A stretch of 29,020 nt of DNA, taken from NCBI GenBank assembly GCA_038323475.1, contig JBBQHA010000027.1, positions 1 through 29,020 of the forward strand, in the 5' to 3' direction. The position numbers and the translations under genes are program-made. Below the pieces are notes generated by a model. It was not told the DNA's origin. It did not search any database and worked only from the letters and a program-made list of their open reading frames with translations. Below are positions 16,362 through 23,414 of the stretch, piece by piece; within the stretch, counting starts at the first letter, position 1; every line of letters begins with the position of its first letter. Source of the DNA: SZAS-103 sp038323475 (GTDB taxonomy: Bacteria > Pseudomonadota > Gammaproteobacteria > Xanthomonadales > Xanthomonadaceae).

Positions 16362-17227
16362 GCGCGGTACCGGCGCCACGCCGGATCGGTCCCGGCGACC
16401 GCCTGGTCGCGACGCTGGCGCTGTCCCTGCTGGTGCACGGCATCTTCGTGCTCGGCATCGGTTTCAGCCGCGAAGACCCGGCGCCGGTCGTGCCGACCCT
16501 GGACGTGATCCTCACCCAGACCCGCACCGCGAAGCCGCCGACCCAGGCCGACTTCCTTGCGCAGGCGAACCAGCAGGGCGGCGGCGACAAGGACTTCGCG
16601 CAGCGCCCCGGCGAGCCGCAGCTCGCGAACGTCCCCAAGCCCGATCCGGGCATCGCGCCGAAACCGCTGGAGGCGCAGGCGCCGCCGCCGCAGCCCGACG
16701 CCGTGCAACGCCTGCTGACCACGACCAGCGCAATGCGCAGCGTCGCTGCGCCGCAGGAAGCGCAACCGGTCAGTGCGCTGCCGCTGCCGGTCGGCCACGC
16801 CCTCACCGAGCAGAGCCTGGAGGAAGCCCGGCTCACCGCCGAACTCCTGCGCACCCAGCAGCTCTATGCCAGGCGCCCGAAGAAGAAGTTCTTCAGCGCG
16901 AGCACCCAGGAATACGAATACGCCGCCTACATGCGCGCCTACGTCGCCAGGCTCGAACGCGTCGGCACCCTGAATTTCCCCGACGAAGCGCGCCGCCGAA
17001 ACCTGGCCGGCTCGGTCGTGCTGACCGTCGAGATCCGCCGCGACGGCAGCGTCGCCAGCATCGACACCATCCAGTCCAGCGGCATCCCGGTGCTCGACCA
17101 GGCTGCCGTGCAGACGGTGCGGCTGGCGGTGCCGTTCCCGGAGTTGCCGCATACAAAGGACGACCCGGACATCCTCAACATCACCCGGACGTTCCGGTAC
17201 TTGCCGGGCGGGACCGTGGTCGAGTGA
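16358..17227 (+). CDS. tonB3: TonB-family energy transducer, TonB3-like
   Basis: 289 residues from a GTG at 16358 that overlaps the gshB stop (GTGA), so it is probably translationally coupled. One N-terminal membrane helix (about 14-36, LVATLALSLLVHGIFVLGIGF) holds the S-x3-H motif by which TonB couples to ExbB/ExbD. A periplasmic Pro/Gln-rich linker follows. The C-terminal TonB domain (about 205-285) reads NFPDEARRRNLAGSVVLTVE, RRDGSVASI, SSGIPVLDQAAVQTVRLA. TonB proteins pass proton-motive-force energy to outer-membrane partners. The gene next to gshB and pilG in P. aeruginosa is tonB3, which is needed for normal twitching motility, so a T4P role is likely by context. The basic KKKFFSAS segment before the C-terminal domain is notable. 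No exbB or exbD is nearby. Confidence 0.88.
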   Translation: MSAVPAPRRIGPGDRLVATLALSLLVHGIFVLGIGFSREDPAPVVPTLDVILTQTRTAKPPTQADFLAQANQQGGGDKDFAQRPGEPQLANVPKPDPGIAPKPLEAQAPPPQPDAVQRLLTTTSAMRSVAAPQEAQPVSALPLPVGHALTEQSLEEARLTAELLRTQQLYARRPKKKFFSASTQEYEYAAYMRAYVARLERVGTLNFPDEARRRNLAGSVVLTVEIRRDGSVASIDTIQSSGIPVLDQAAVQTVRLAVPFPELPHTKDDPDILNITRTFRYLPGGTVVE

Positions 17228-17228
17228 T

Positions 17229-17354
17229 TTTGGTTCACTCAGTTTGATTCACCCTGTTTGGTTCACCCTGCTTGGTTCACTCTGTTTGGTTCATCCTGTT
17301 TGGTTCATCCTGTTTGGTTCACCCTGCTTGGTTCATTCTGTTAGGTTGACTCTG
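17229..17354. repeat. 14-bp tandem repeat, nine units
   Basis: Nine contiguous 14-bp units (17229, 17243, 17257, 17271, 17285, 17299, 17313, 17327 and 17341) have the consensus TTTGGTTCACCCTG, with one to four changes in each variant unit; units five and six are identical. The array starts one base after the tonB3-like stop codon. It is AT-richer than the flanking genes, and since 14 is not a multiple of three it is not a coding repeat. Confidence 0.95.
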
Positions 17355-17374
17355 TTTGTAGCCTGCGGTTTTTC

Positions 17375-17609
17375 TGTCATCCCGAGCGGAGCGAGGGATC
17401 TGCCATTGGCTTGGGTCGAGGGCAACATCAAGAGTTTCGCGCGCTGGGCGCGCTGGGGCTCTTGCTCCGGCTCGGCTCTCTCGCCAAGCTCGTCTTCCGT
17501 TTGGGGGCAAGGCCCGAAGGATTGCGGACACGAGCTCGGCCATCTTCATGTCGGCATCCTTGAATCCATCCGCAGCATGGACAGATCCTTCGCTACGCTC
17601 AGGACGACA
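17375..17609. repeat. 235-bp element with ~30-bp terminal inverted repeats (REP/MITE-like)
   Basis: The left end (17375-17404) and the reverse complement of the right end (17579-17609) share TGTC-TCC-GAGCG-AGCGA-GGATCTG, differing at about five positions. Sequences of the GAGCGNAGCGA(A/G)GGATCT type are common interspersed intergenic repeats in bacteria. The interior (17405-17578) is GC-rich with local repeats such as GCGCGCTGGGCGCGCTGGGG and has no convincing gene; open frames crossing it run into the flanking repeats. No transposase is seen, so a non-autonomous element is inferred. With the 14-bp array it fills the 453-bp gap between convergent tonB3-like and pyrB genes; 17610-17680 shows nothing further. 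Confidence 0.75.
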
Positions 17610-17680
17610 AGCCCGCGGGTCGGCTCCGTCCGTTCTGGCCTGTCCGCGCCTGCCGAAAGGCTCGCCGCGAGCGGAATTGC

Positions 17681-18649
17681 TCAGGCGCGCAACAACTCCA
17701 ACATCACCGCCATCCTTACCGCCACCCCGTTCGACACCTGCGCGAGGATGCGCGACTGCGGTCCGTCGGCGACGTCGTCATTGATCTCGACACCACGGTT
17801 CATCGGCCCCGGATGCAGCACGACCGCATCGGACTTGGCGCGTGCGAGGCGGGCGGCGTCGAGGCCGAATTCGCGGAAATAGGCCTCCAGCGACGGCACC
17901 AGCCCTTCCTCCATGCGCTCGCGCTGCAGGCGCAGCATCATGAAGGCGTCGACCCCGTCGAGCATTGCATCGAGGTCGTGCCCGACCACGCAGCCGTCGA
18001 GTTCGTACATGTAGGGCATCAGCGATTGCGGCGCACAGACGCGGATCTCGCCGCAGCCGAGCGTACGCAACGCCGCGAGGTCCGAGCGCGCGACCCGCGA
18101 ATGGCGGACGTCGCCGACGAGCAGCACCGTGAGTTTCGAGAAATCCGCACCCTTGGCCTGGCGCAGGGTCAGCATGTCGAGCAGGCCCTGGGTCGGGTGC
18201 TGGCTGCGGCCGTCGCCGGCATTGATCAGCGCAGTGTTTGCGCCAGCCTGCGCGGCCAGCGCCGCGACCGCGCCGTTCTCGCCGGCACGGACGATGAAGC
18301 AGTCCACGCCCATCGCCTCGAGATTGCGCAAGGTGTCGAGCGTGGTCTCGCCCTTGCCCGCCGACGACGCCGACAGATCGAAGTTCAGCACGTCCATGCC
18401 CAGCCGTGTCGCCGCCAGATGGAAAGCGCTGCGCGTGCGCGTGGAGGGCTCGAGGAACAATGTGCAGGCGGTGCGTCCGGCGAGGCGCGTGCGCAGCACG
18501 GTGCCGTTGAGTGCATCCGCGCGCAGGCGCTGGGCGGCGTCGAGCACGCGCTCGAGTGCTGTGCGCGGCAGTCCTTCGAGGGTGAGCAGATGGCGCAGGC
18601 TGCCATCGGCGCGCAGTTGCTGGTCGTTGTCGGGGATCGGATCGTTCAT
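17681..18649 (-). CDS. pyrB: Aspartate carbamoyltransferase catalytic subunit
   Basis: 322 residues. PyrB condenses carbamoyl phosphate with aspartate, the first committed step of pyrimidine synthesis. Carbamoyl-phosphate motif FLEPSTRTRSAFHLA (STRTR at 69-73), the lysine loop SSAGKGETTLDT, NAGDGRSQHPTQGLLD, LVGDVRHSRVARSD, MMLRLQRERM and VLHPGPMNRGVEI are all present, so catalysis should be intact. The ATG at 18649 overlaps the ruvX stop (ATGA). No regulatory subunit gene pyrI, inactive dihydroorotase-like pyrC', or pyrR is adjacent; in P. aeruginosa pyrR precedes and pyrC' follows pyrB. Downstream is only the repeat island. Confidence 0.96.
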   Translation of the reverse strand: MNDPIPDNDQQLRADGSLRHLLTLEGLPRTALERVLDAAQRLRADALNGTVLRTRLAGRTACTLFLEPSTRTRSAFHLAATRLGMDVLNFDLSASSAGKGETTLDTLRNLEAMGVDCFIVRAGENGAVAALAAQAGANTALINAGDGRSQHPTQGLLDMLTLRQAKGADFSKLTVLLVGDVRHSRVARSDLAALRTLGCGEIRVCAPQSLMPYMYELDGCVVGHDLDAMLDGVDAFMMLRLQRERMEEGLVPSLEAYFREFGLDAARLARAKSDAVVLHPGPMNRGVEINDDVADGPQSRILAQVSNGVAVRMAVMLELLRA

Positions 18650-19158
18650 GGCGCCACGTTCACTGATGGTGGTTCGGATGGGGTTGGCGCTTCGGTATCG
18701 GGCACGTTTTCGCTGTCGTTCGGTGCGGCCAGCCAGCGCTCGACGATCACCGCCGCGGCCAGCGCGTCCAGATTCCGCGCATCGGTGCGCTTGCGTGCGC
18801 CCGCGGCGCGCGCATCGGCGAAGCGCTGCGCGGCTTCGATCGAACTGCTGCGTTCGTCCACCAGCCGTACCGGCAGGCGGTAGCGTGCGTGCGCATCGCG
18901 TGCGAACCGGTGCGCGCGCTGGCGCGCTGGCTGGTCGCCATCGGCGAGCGTGCGCGGATCGCCGATCACCAGGGCGTCGGGTCGCCATTCGCGCAGCAGC
19001 CTGTCGATCGCCGGCCAGTCGGCGACTTCGTCGCGCATGTCCACGACGGCCAGGTCGCGCGCGGTCGCCGACACCGCGTTGCCGACCGCCACGCCGATGC
19101 GCTTGGCGCCGACGTCGAAGCCGATCACGGTGATGATGGGATGCATCGCATCGGTCAT
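18646..19158 (-). CDS. ruvX: RuvX/YqgF Holliday-junction resolvase-like protein
   Basis: 170 residues from the ATG at 19158, which overlaps the yqgE stop (ATGA); a start at 19146 (MHPIITV) is possible and four residues shorter. It has the RNase H-like fold signatures of the YqgF family: GFDVGAKRIGVAVGNAVS with the first catalytic Asp, DALVIGDPRTLADG, LPVRLVDERSSSIEA, and KRTDARNLDALAAAVIVERWL near the end. The family is a putative resolvase/nuclease linked to 16S rRNA 5'-end processing in E. coli. The last 25 residues (DSENVPDTEAPTPSEPPSV) are an acidic Pro-rich tail. It is the middle gene of yqgE-ruvX-pyrB. Confidence 0.93.
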   Translation of the reverse strand: MTDAMHPIITVIGFDVGAKRIGVAVGNAVSATARDLAVVDMRDEVADWPAIDRLLREWRPDALVIGDPRTLADGDQPARQRAHRFARDAHARYRLPVRLVDERSSSIEAAQRFADARAAGARKRTDARNLDALAAAVIVERWLAAPNDSENVPDTEAPTPSEPPSVNVAP

Positions 19159-19715
19159 GCGTGGCCGACGTAGCCGGCGAACTGGCCAAGGTCGACGCCA
19201 AGGCTGCGCGCAGCGGCCTGCCAGCGCTGCTCGATCGGCGTGTCGAACACGATTTCCTGGTCGGCAGCCACGGTGAGCCAGGCGTTGTCGGCGATTTCCT
19301 GTTCGAGCTGCCCGGCCGCCCAACTCGCGTAGCCGAGGGTGACCAGGTGCCTGCGCGGACCGAAGCCGCGCGCCATCGCGACCAGGATTTCGCGCGAGGT
19401 CGTCACTGCCAGCCCCGGCGCGACGCGCATCGTGGAGGGCCAATCGTCGCCGCCGTCGTGCAGCACGAAGCCGCGGTCGGGCAGCACCGGGCCGCCGACC
19501 AGCACGGTGTCTTCAGCGATCGCGGCCAGTTCGGTCGCAAGATCCATCTGCTCGAGCACTTCCCCGAGCCGGTAGTCCGAAGGACGATTCACCAGCAGGC
19601 CCATCGCGCCGTGTTCGTTGTGCTCGCACAGCAGGGTCACGCCGCGCGCGAAATGCGGGTCGTCCATCGCCGGCACGGCGATCAGGAAGTGGTTGACGAG
19701 GAACTCGCGGTCCAT
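19155..19715 (-). CDS. yqgE: YqgE/AlgH family protein (UPF0301)
   Basis: 186 residues, normal for this family, whose biochemical role is unknown. Signature segments are NHFLIAVPAMDDPHFARGVTLLCEHNEHGAMGLLVNRPSD, VLVGGPVLPDRGFVLHDGG, and HLVTLGYASWAAGQLEQEIADNAWL. It is usually found upstream of ruvX, as here. It is the promoter-proximal gene of yqgE-ruvX-pyrB. The 135-bp region before it is shared with the divergent gene at 19851, but no convincing promoter could be picked by eye. Confidence 0.94.
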   Translation of the reverse strand: MDREFLVNHFLIAVPAMDDPHFARGVTLLCEHNEHGAMGLLVNRPSDYRLGEVLEQMDLATELAAIAEDTVLVGGPVLPDRGFVLHDGGDDWPSTMRVAPGLAVTTSREILVAMARGFGPRRHLVTLGYASWAAGQLEQEIADNAWLTVAADQEIVFDTPIEQRWQAAARSLGVDLGQFAGYVGHA

Positions 19716-19850
19716 GGGCGCATTCTAGCGTCAGGCGGCCGGGACCGCTGCGGGATCGTGCAACTGCGCCGCTGGCGGCCGGCCGCGAGTCTGCCTACTC
19801 TAAGTGCGTGGGATCGGCGTGCGCGGCGCACGCAACCGGGGAGTCGCAGC

Positions 19851-20618
19851 ATGTTCGGGATACGCGAACGCATCGGCCGCGCCCTGGCGCGGTATCTGTC
19901 CAAGTCGATCGACCGTGGGCGCAATCCGTCGACCTCGATGCCGGCGCAACTGGCGACCACGATCCGCAAGGGCGACGTGCTGCTGGTGGATGGCAACAGC
20001 CGTTTTTCGGTGGCGATCCGCTACCTCACCCAGTCCACCTGGTCGCATGCGGCGTTGTGCGTCAGCGACGGCCTGGATGAATCCGGCCAGCCGTCGCCGC
20101 AGCTGCTCGAAGCCGATGTGATCCTCGGCGTGCACATCGTGCCGCTGTCGAAATTCGCGAACTTCCATACGCGCATCTGCCGGCCGGTCGGGCTGGAACC
20201 GCACGAGATCGACGAAGTGGTCGCGTTCGCGATGGCACGCCTCGGCCACCAGTACGACATGAAGAACATCGTCGACCTGGTCCGCTACCTGATCCGTACT
20301 CCGCCCCTGCCCGACCGCCTCAAGCGCCGCGCGCTGGCGATCGGTAGCGGCGACCCGACCAGGGCCATCTGTTCGAGCCTGATCGCGCAGGCCTACCAGT
20401 CGGTGCATTACCCGATCCTGCCGCAGGTCGTGCTCGACGGCGACGATTCGGCAACCCGCAGCAAGCGCAAGGAACTGCTGCAGATCCGCCACCACAGCCT
20501 GTTCGCGCCGCGCGACTTCGACGTCTCGCCGTACTTCCGCATCGTCAAGCCGACCATCGAGACCGGCTTCGACCCGCACCAGGTCGCCTGGGCGATGGGC
20601 AAGGACGTCCCGGTTTAG
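19851..20618 (+). CDS. Permuted papain-like (YiiX/YebB-type NlpC/P60) hydrolase
   Basis: 255 residues with GGGGAG 7 nt before the ATG. The order of the motifs is that of the circularly permuted papain-like fold: GDVLLVDGNSRFSVAIRYLT and the histidine in WSHAALCV (His66) come first, and the nucleophile Cys comes later in RAICSSLIAQAYQ (Cys174). Both are present. Proteins of this group act on amide or ester bonds in peptidoglycan peptides or lipids; the substrate here cannot be told. No signal peptide is seen: the N-terminus (MFGIRERIGRALARYLSKS) is basic and amphipathic. It stands alone, divergent from yqgE, followed 60 bp later by the cNMP/DUF1003 gene. Confidence 0.75.
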   Translation: MFGIRERIGRALARYLSKSIDRGRNPSTSMPAQLATTIRKGDVLLVDGNSRFSVAIRYLTQSTWSHAALCVSDGLDESGQPSPQLLEADVILGVHIVPLSKFANFHTRICRPVGLEPHEIDEVVAFAMARLGHQYDMKNIVDLVRYLIRTPPLPDRLKRRALAIGSGDPTRAICSSLIAQAYQSVHYPILPQVVLDGDDSATRSKRKELLQIRHHSLFAPRDFDVSPYFRIVKPTIETGFDPHQVAWAMGKDVPV

Positions 20619-20678
20619 CCGCTTCATCCGGCGACCGCGCGTCGGGTACGATGCCTCGCTGGTCACGGAGATCCGCTC

Positions 20679-21509
20679 GTGGATGCCACCTCCCTGTTAC
20701 GTTCGATCCCCCTGTTCGAGGGCCTCGCGGAAGACGATCTGGTCGCGTTGTCGGCGGCGCTCGAACAGCGCAGCTTCCGCGCCGGCACGACGATCTTCTC
20801 GCAGGGCGACGTCGGCAGCGCGATGTACATCGTCGAGAGCGGCGACATCAACATCCACCTGCCCGGCGAGAAGTCGCAGCGCATTTCGCTGAAGGACATC
20901 GCGCGCGGCGAGTTCTTCGGCGAGCTGTCACTGTTCGACGACCTCCCCCGCAGCGCAAGCGCGCTCGCGACCACGAACGCAGTGCTGCTTGAATTGCAGC
21001 GCGAGACGCTCGAGAAATACCTCGACAGCCGGCCGCGCGCGGCGATGGCGATCCTGCGCACGATGAGCGAGCGGTTGCGCGAGACGAACACGATGCTGTC
21101 CGCGCGCGCCGCGAAGAACGTCGATGCGGAATTCGAGCAGAACCTGTCGTGGAGCGACCGCCTCGCCGACGGCGTCGCCGAACTCAACGGCAGCTGGAAG
21201 TTCATCATCTTCCTGCTCGCGATCACCGCCGGCTGGTGCGTGATCAACACCGCCATCCTCATGAAGGATCCGCTCGACCCGTATCCCTACGCGTTCTTCA
21301 ACCTCGCGCTGGCGGTGCTGGTCGGCCTGCAGGGGCCGCTGATCGTGATGAGCCAGAACCGCCAGTCGATCAAGGATCGAGCGCGCGCCGAAACCGACTT
21401 CAAGGTCAACCTCAAGAACGAGGTCAACATCGAGACCCTGATCCGGGAACTCAGCGAGTTCCGCGCGGAGATCAACGACAAGATGACCAAGCCCGACCGC
21501 AACGGCTGA
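20679..21509 (+). CDS. Cyclic-nucleotide-binding domain / DUF1003 membrane protein
   Basis: 276 residues from a GTG at 20679, with GGAG 8 nt upstream; the ATG at 20683 is in another frame. Residues 1-125 are a cNMP-binding domain (LFEGLAEDDLVALSAAL, the phosphate-binding cassette FFGELSLFDDLPRSASA retaining its Arg). A linker helix leads to two membrane segments (about 172-192 and 203-224), then the DUF1003 tail motif QNRQSIKDRARAETDFKVNL and a coiled coil. The order suggests that a nucleotide signal is sensed in the cytoplasm and passed to a membrane module of unknown function. It is convergent with the TonB-like gene, with a 39-bp gap. Confidence 0.88.
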   Translation: MDATSLLRSIPLFEGLAEDDLVALSAALEQRSFRAGTTIFSQGDVGSAMYIVESGDINIHLPGEKSQRISLKDIARGEFFGELSLFDDLPRSASALATTNAVLLELQRETLEKYLDSRPRAAMAILRTMSERLRETNTMLSARAAKNVDAEFEQNLSWSDRLADGVAELNGSWKFIIFLLAITAGWCVINTAILMKDPLDPYPYAFFNLALAVLVGLQGPLIVMSQNRQSIKDRARAETDFKVNLKNEVNIETLIRELSEFRAEINDKMTKPDRNG

Positions 21510-21548
21510 ACGACCCGGCCCGGTCGCAGCGCCCGGCGATCCGCGCGC

Positions 21549-22400
21549 CTAAGGAGAGTCAAAGAACGGGCTGGCGTCGCGCCATCCACCGCGCACCTGG
21601 CAGTCGGTCCAGACCGTCGTGAACGCGTCGCCATCGACCGGCTGGAGATCTCCGGCGCTGCACGTCGTCAGCTGCAACGATCCGTCGGGCGTCCACGATC
21701 CGTCGACGCCGAACTCGAGCGTCGCGGACAGCGGATCGGGAAGATGTTGATTCCGAGCGCCGTTGCCGGCCACCGGAAACATTGGGGCGACCGTCGCGAC
21801 CGGCATGAACACGCGCGCACGTTGCGCCTGCTGGTCCTGCATCTGCAGGATGTTCTGTTCGTGGATCTGGTACTGGCGTTCGGCTTCCGCGCGCTGCCTG
21901 CGCATTTCCGCGTACGGATCCGACGTGTCGGGCGGCGGCTCCGCGGCCGGCTGGGCATCTGCGCTAGTCGCGTCCGTACGGGTCGGCAGGAATTCCCGGT
22001 GGAGGTCACTTTCGTCCTGTGGCGGATCCGGCTGGATGTCCGGTTGCGGTTCGGGCGGCGCAGCAGGCTTCTGCACGGCAGGAATCGGGTTGGGCTTGTC
22101 CTCCGCCGCAGTCTTCGGTAACGGCGGCCGGGACGCGATCGGCTGTGGCTGCGGCTGCGGCTTCGGCAGCGGCGACGGCGGCGATGGCTGTGCTTTCGGC
22201 TGAGCCTGCACTGGTTCCGCCGGACGCGATGCCGGCTGCGACGGTGCCGTGACCAGTGTGGCCTCGACGGCGGGCGCCTCGTCGCCGGCTGCCTTGCGCG
22301 GCTGGGTCTGCGCGAATCCCAGGCACAGCAATGCCAGCACGAAGACGTGCAAGCCGAACGACAGGACGAACGGACGCGCCTTGTTCCAGAAGCCTTTCAT
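21549..22400 (-). CDS. Pro-rich TonB/TolA-like membrane-anchored protein without TonB C-terminal domain
   Basis: 283 residues from the ATG at 22400 (MKGFWNKARPF); an in-frame ATG at 22433 would add 11 residues, and neither has a strong Shine-Dalgarno. One N-terminal helix (about 10-32, FVLSFGLHVFVLALLCLGF) holds an S-x3-H motif as in TonB. Residues 35-140 are a Pro/Gln/Lys-rich spacer suited to crossing the periplasm. A charged coiled coil (EMRRQRAEAERQYQIHEQN) covers about 165-200. The C-terminal 85 residues contain two Cys (TTCSAGDLQP, WTDCQVRGGW) and do not resemble the TonB C-terminal domain. An envelope role is inferred; the specific function is unknown. It is divergent from the secreted-protein gene at 22660. 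Confidence 0.7.
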   Translation of the reverse strand: MKGFWNKARPFVLSFGLHVFVLALLCLGFAQTQPRKAAGDEAPAVEATLVTAPSQPASRPAEPVQAQPKAQPSPPSPLPKPQPQPQPIASRPPLPKTAAEDKPNPIPAVQKPAAPPEPQPDIQPDPPQDESDLHREFLPTRTDATSADAQPAAEPPPDTSDPYAEMRRQRAEAERQYQIHEQNILQMQDQQAQRARVFMPVATVAPMFPVAGNGARNQHLPDPLSATLEFGVDGSWTPDGSLQLTTCSAGDLQPVDGDAFTTVWTDCQVRGGWRDASPFFDSP

Positions 22401-22442
22401 CGAATCCAGCGTAGCAAAGAGGAGCCGCGCCATCCGGGTTCG

Positions 22443-22611
22443 TCAGGAAATGGAGATCCGGTCTTTACAGGGCAGGCGCGCATTGGCGTGAAGCTCGAAC
22501 GACACGAAATCCGGCCCGTTTGTACCATCCGAGAGCCCGATCCAGGAGAACTTCAACTCCTGCACACCCGTCTCCGGAACGGCGTGGAGGCAATTTGCCG
22601 GGAATCGCTGC
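22443..22611 (-). pseudogene. Possible C-terminal gene remnant
   Basis: In the gap before the TonB-like gene, the minus strand reads a coherent protein tail: TQRFPANCLHAVPETGVQEL, KFSWIGLSDGTNGPDFVSFE, LHANARLPCKDRISIS, then TGA. Third codon positions are mostly G or C. Upstream the frame runs antisense through the secreted-protein gene at 22660 and loses sense, and no start or Shine-Dalgarno is visible. It may be a fragment of a lost gene or chance; the family is not recognised. Confidence 0.25.
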
Positions 22612-22659
22612 GTGCCCCTGATCGCGATTATTCTTGATGCTCCTACCCGGGGACTGCCC

Positions 22660-23115
22660 ATGCATCCGATCAAGGCTCTCGCGCTCTCGATCTTCCTCGC
22701 AGCTATCCAGACGGCAGGCGCCGCTCCGCACCCGGCCGACCCGCCGCCGCTTGCATTGGGCGAGCATGCGTTGTCGCTGCAGTGGCTGCAGAACAACAAC
22801 GGCTTCGGCAAGGCGCGAATCTACAAGGACCATGGCCAACTGCAGCTGGATGGCTACCAGGAAGAACGCTACAAGGGCGAACTCAACACGATGGCCATCA
22901 AGGGATCGATCCGGGTCGTCAACGCGCGGGAACTCGAGTTCAACGGCACGATCACCACCCGGGTCAGCTACCTCAACGCCGGCGCCCCGTACGAGCGCAA
23001 GGGAACCTTCCAGATGAAAGCCTGGGGCGCCCGCAAGTTCTGGCGCATGCAGAAGATGACCGAGCCGGACGGAAAGGACGAAGTACTCGACTACATCGAT
23101 CTGTATTTCAGGTAG
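22660..23115 (+). CDS. Small secreted protein of unknown function
   Basis: 151 residues from the ATG at 22660, with GGGGA 6 nt upstream; a longer reading from 22612 would bury the signal peptide. Residues 1-21 (MHPIKALALSIFLAAIQTAGA) form a typical Sec signal peptide, with likely cleavage after AGA. The mature part is a compact beta-rich domain: SIRVVNARELEFNGTITTRV, SYLNAGAPYERKGTFQMKA, RKFWRMQKMTE and a C-terminal VLDYIDLYF. It resembles a small conserved periplasmic protein seen in other Proteobacteria, but I cannot name the family. It has no Cys. It stands alone between two minus-strand genes and has a possible terminator downstream. Confidence 0.75.
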   Translation: MHPIKALALSIFLAAIQTAGAAPHPADPPPLALGEHALSLQWLQNNNGFGKARIYKDHGQLQLDGYQEERYKGELNTMAIKGSIRVVNARELEFNGTITTRVSYLNAGAPYERKGTFQMKAWGARKFWRMQKMTEPDGKDEVLDYIDLYFR

Positions 23116-23299
23116 GACGGAAAGCGAAACATTGGCGAGTCGTCGCTTTGGAAACACGCCTGGCGACAGTGGCATGCTGGTTCACAAGCCGCAGTACGCC
23201 AGACAGATCGAATCGCGGCAGACCGTCCTGGACGCAACATTGATGGAGATGCGTCAACCTGCTCCCGCCCAGTGAGCGCCGCCGTAGTGATCCTGCGCA

Positions 23300-23335
23300 G
23301 CGTCCCGCAGGAGTTTTCCAACGGGACGCTTCTTT
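23300..23335 (+). terminator. Possible intrinsic terminator after the secreted-protein gene
   Basis: An 8-bp perfect stem (GCGTCCCG at 23300-23307, CGGGACGC at 23322-23329) with a 14-nt loop is followed by TTCTTT on the plus strand. It lies about 185 bp past the stop of the gene at 22660. The T tract is broken, so efficiency is uncertain. The rest of the 290-bp gap (23116-23405) shows no gene. Confidence 0.4.
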
Positions 23336-23381
23336 GCGATGAAGGCCGGGGCCAGTCCTCTCTGACACCGCCACTTTATTT

Positions 23382-23414
23382 GGGAGGTGAGCAATGTGGA
23401 CGTCCTCACCTCCC
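23382..23414. repeat. 10-bp perfect inverted repeat overlapping the kinase stop codon
   Basis: GGGAGGTGAG (23382-23391) and CTCACCTCCC (23405-23414) pair perfectly around a 13-nt loop. The right arm contains the TGA stop (23406-23408, minus strand) of the protein kinase gene. There is no T tract on either strand, so this is not a standard intrinsic terminator. It could be a 3'-end stabiliser of the kinase transcript. Confidence 0.6.

Noticed and set aside
17244..17882. 212-residue plus-strand open frame across the repeat island
   Set aside because: It begins in the 14-bp tandem array, crosses the inverted-repeat element and ends antisense to pyrB; no protein-like composition.
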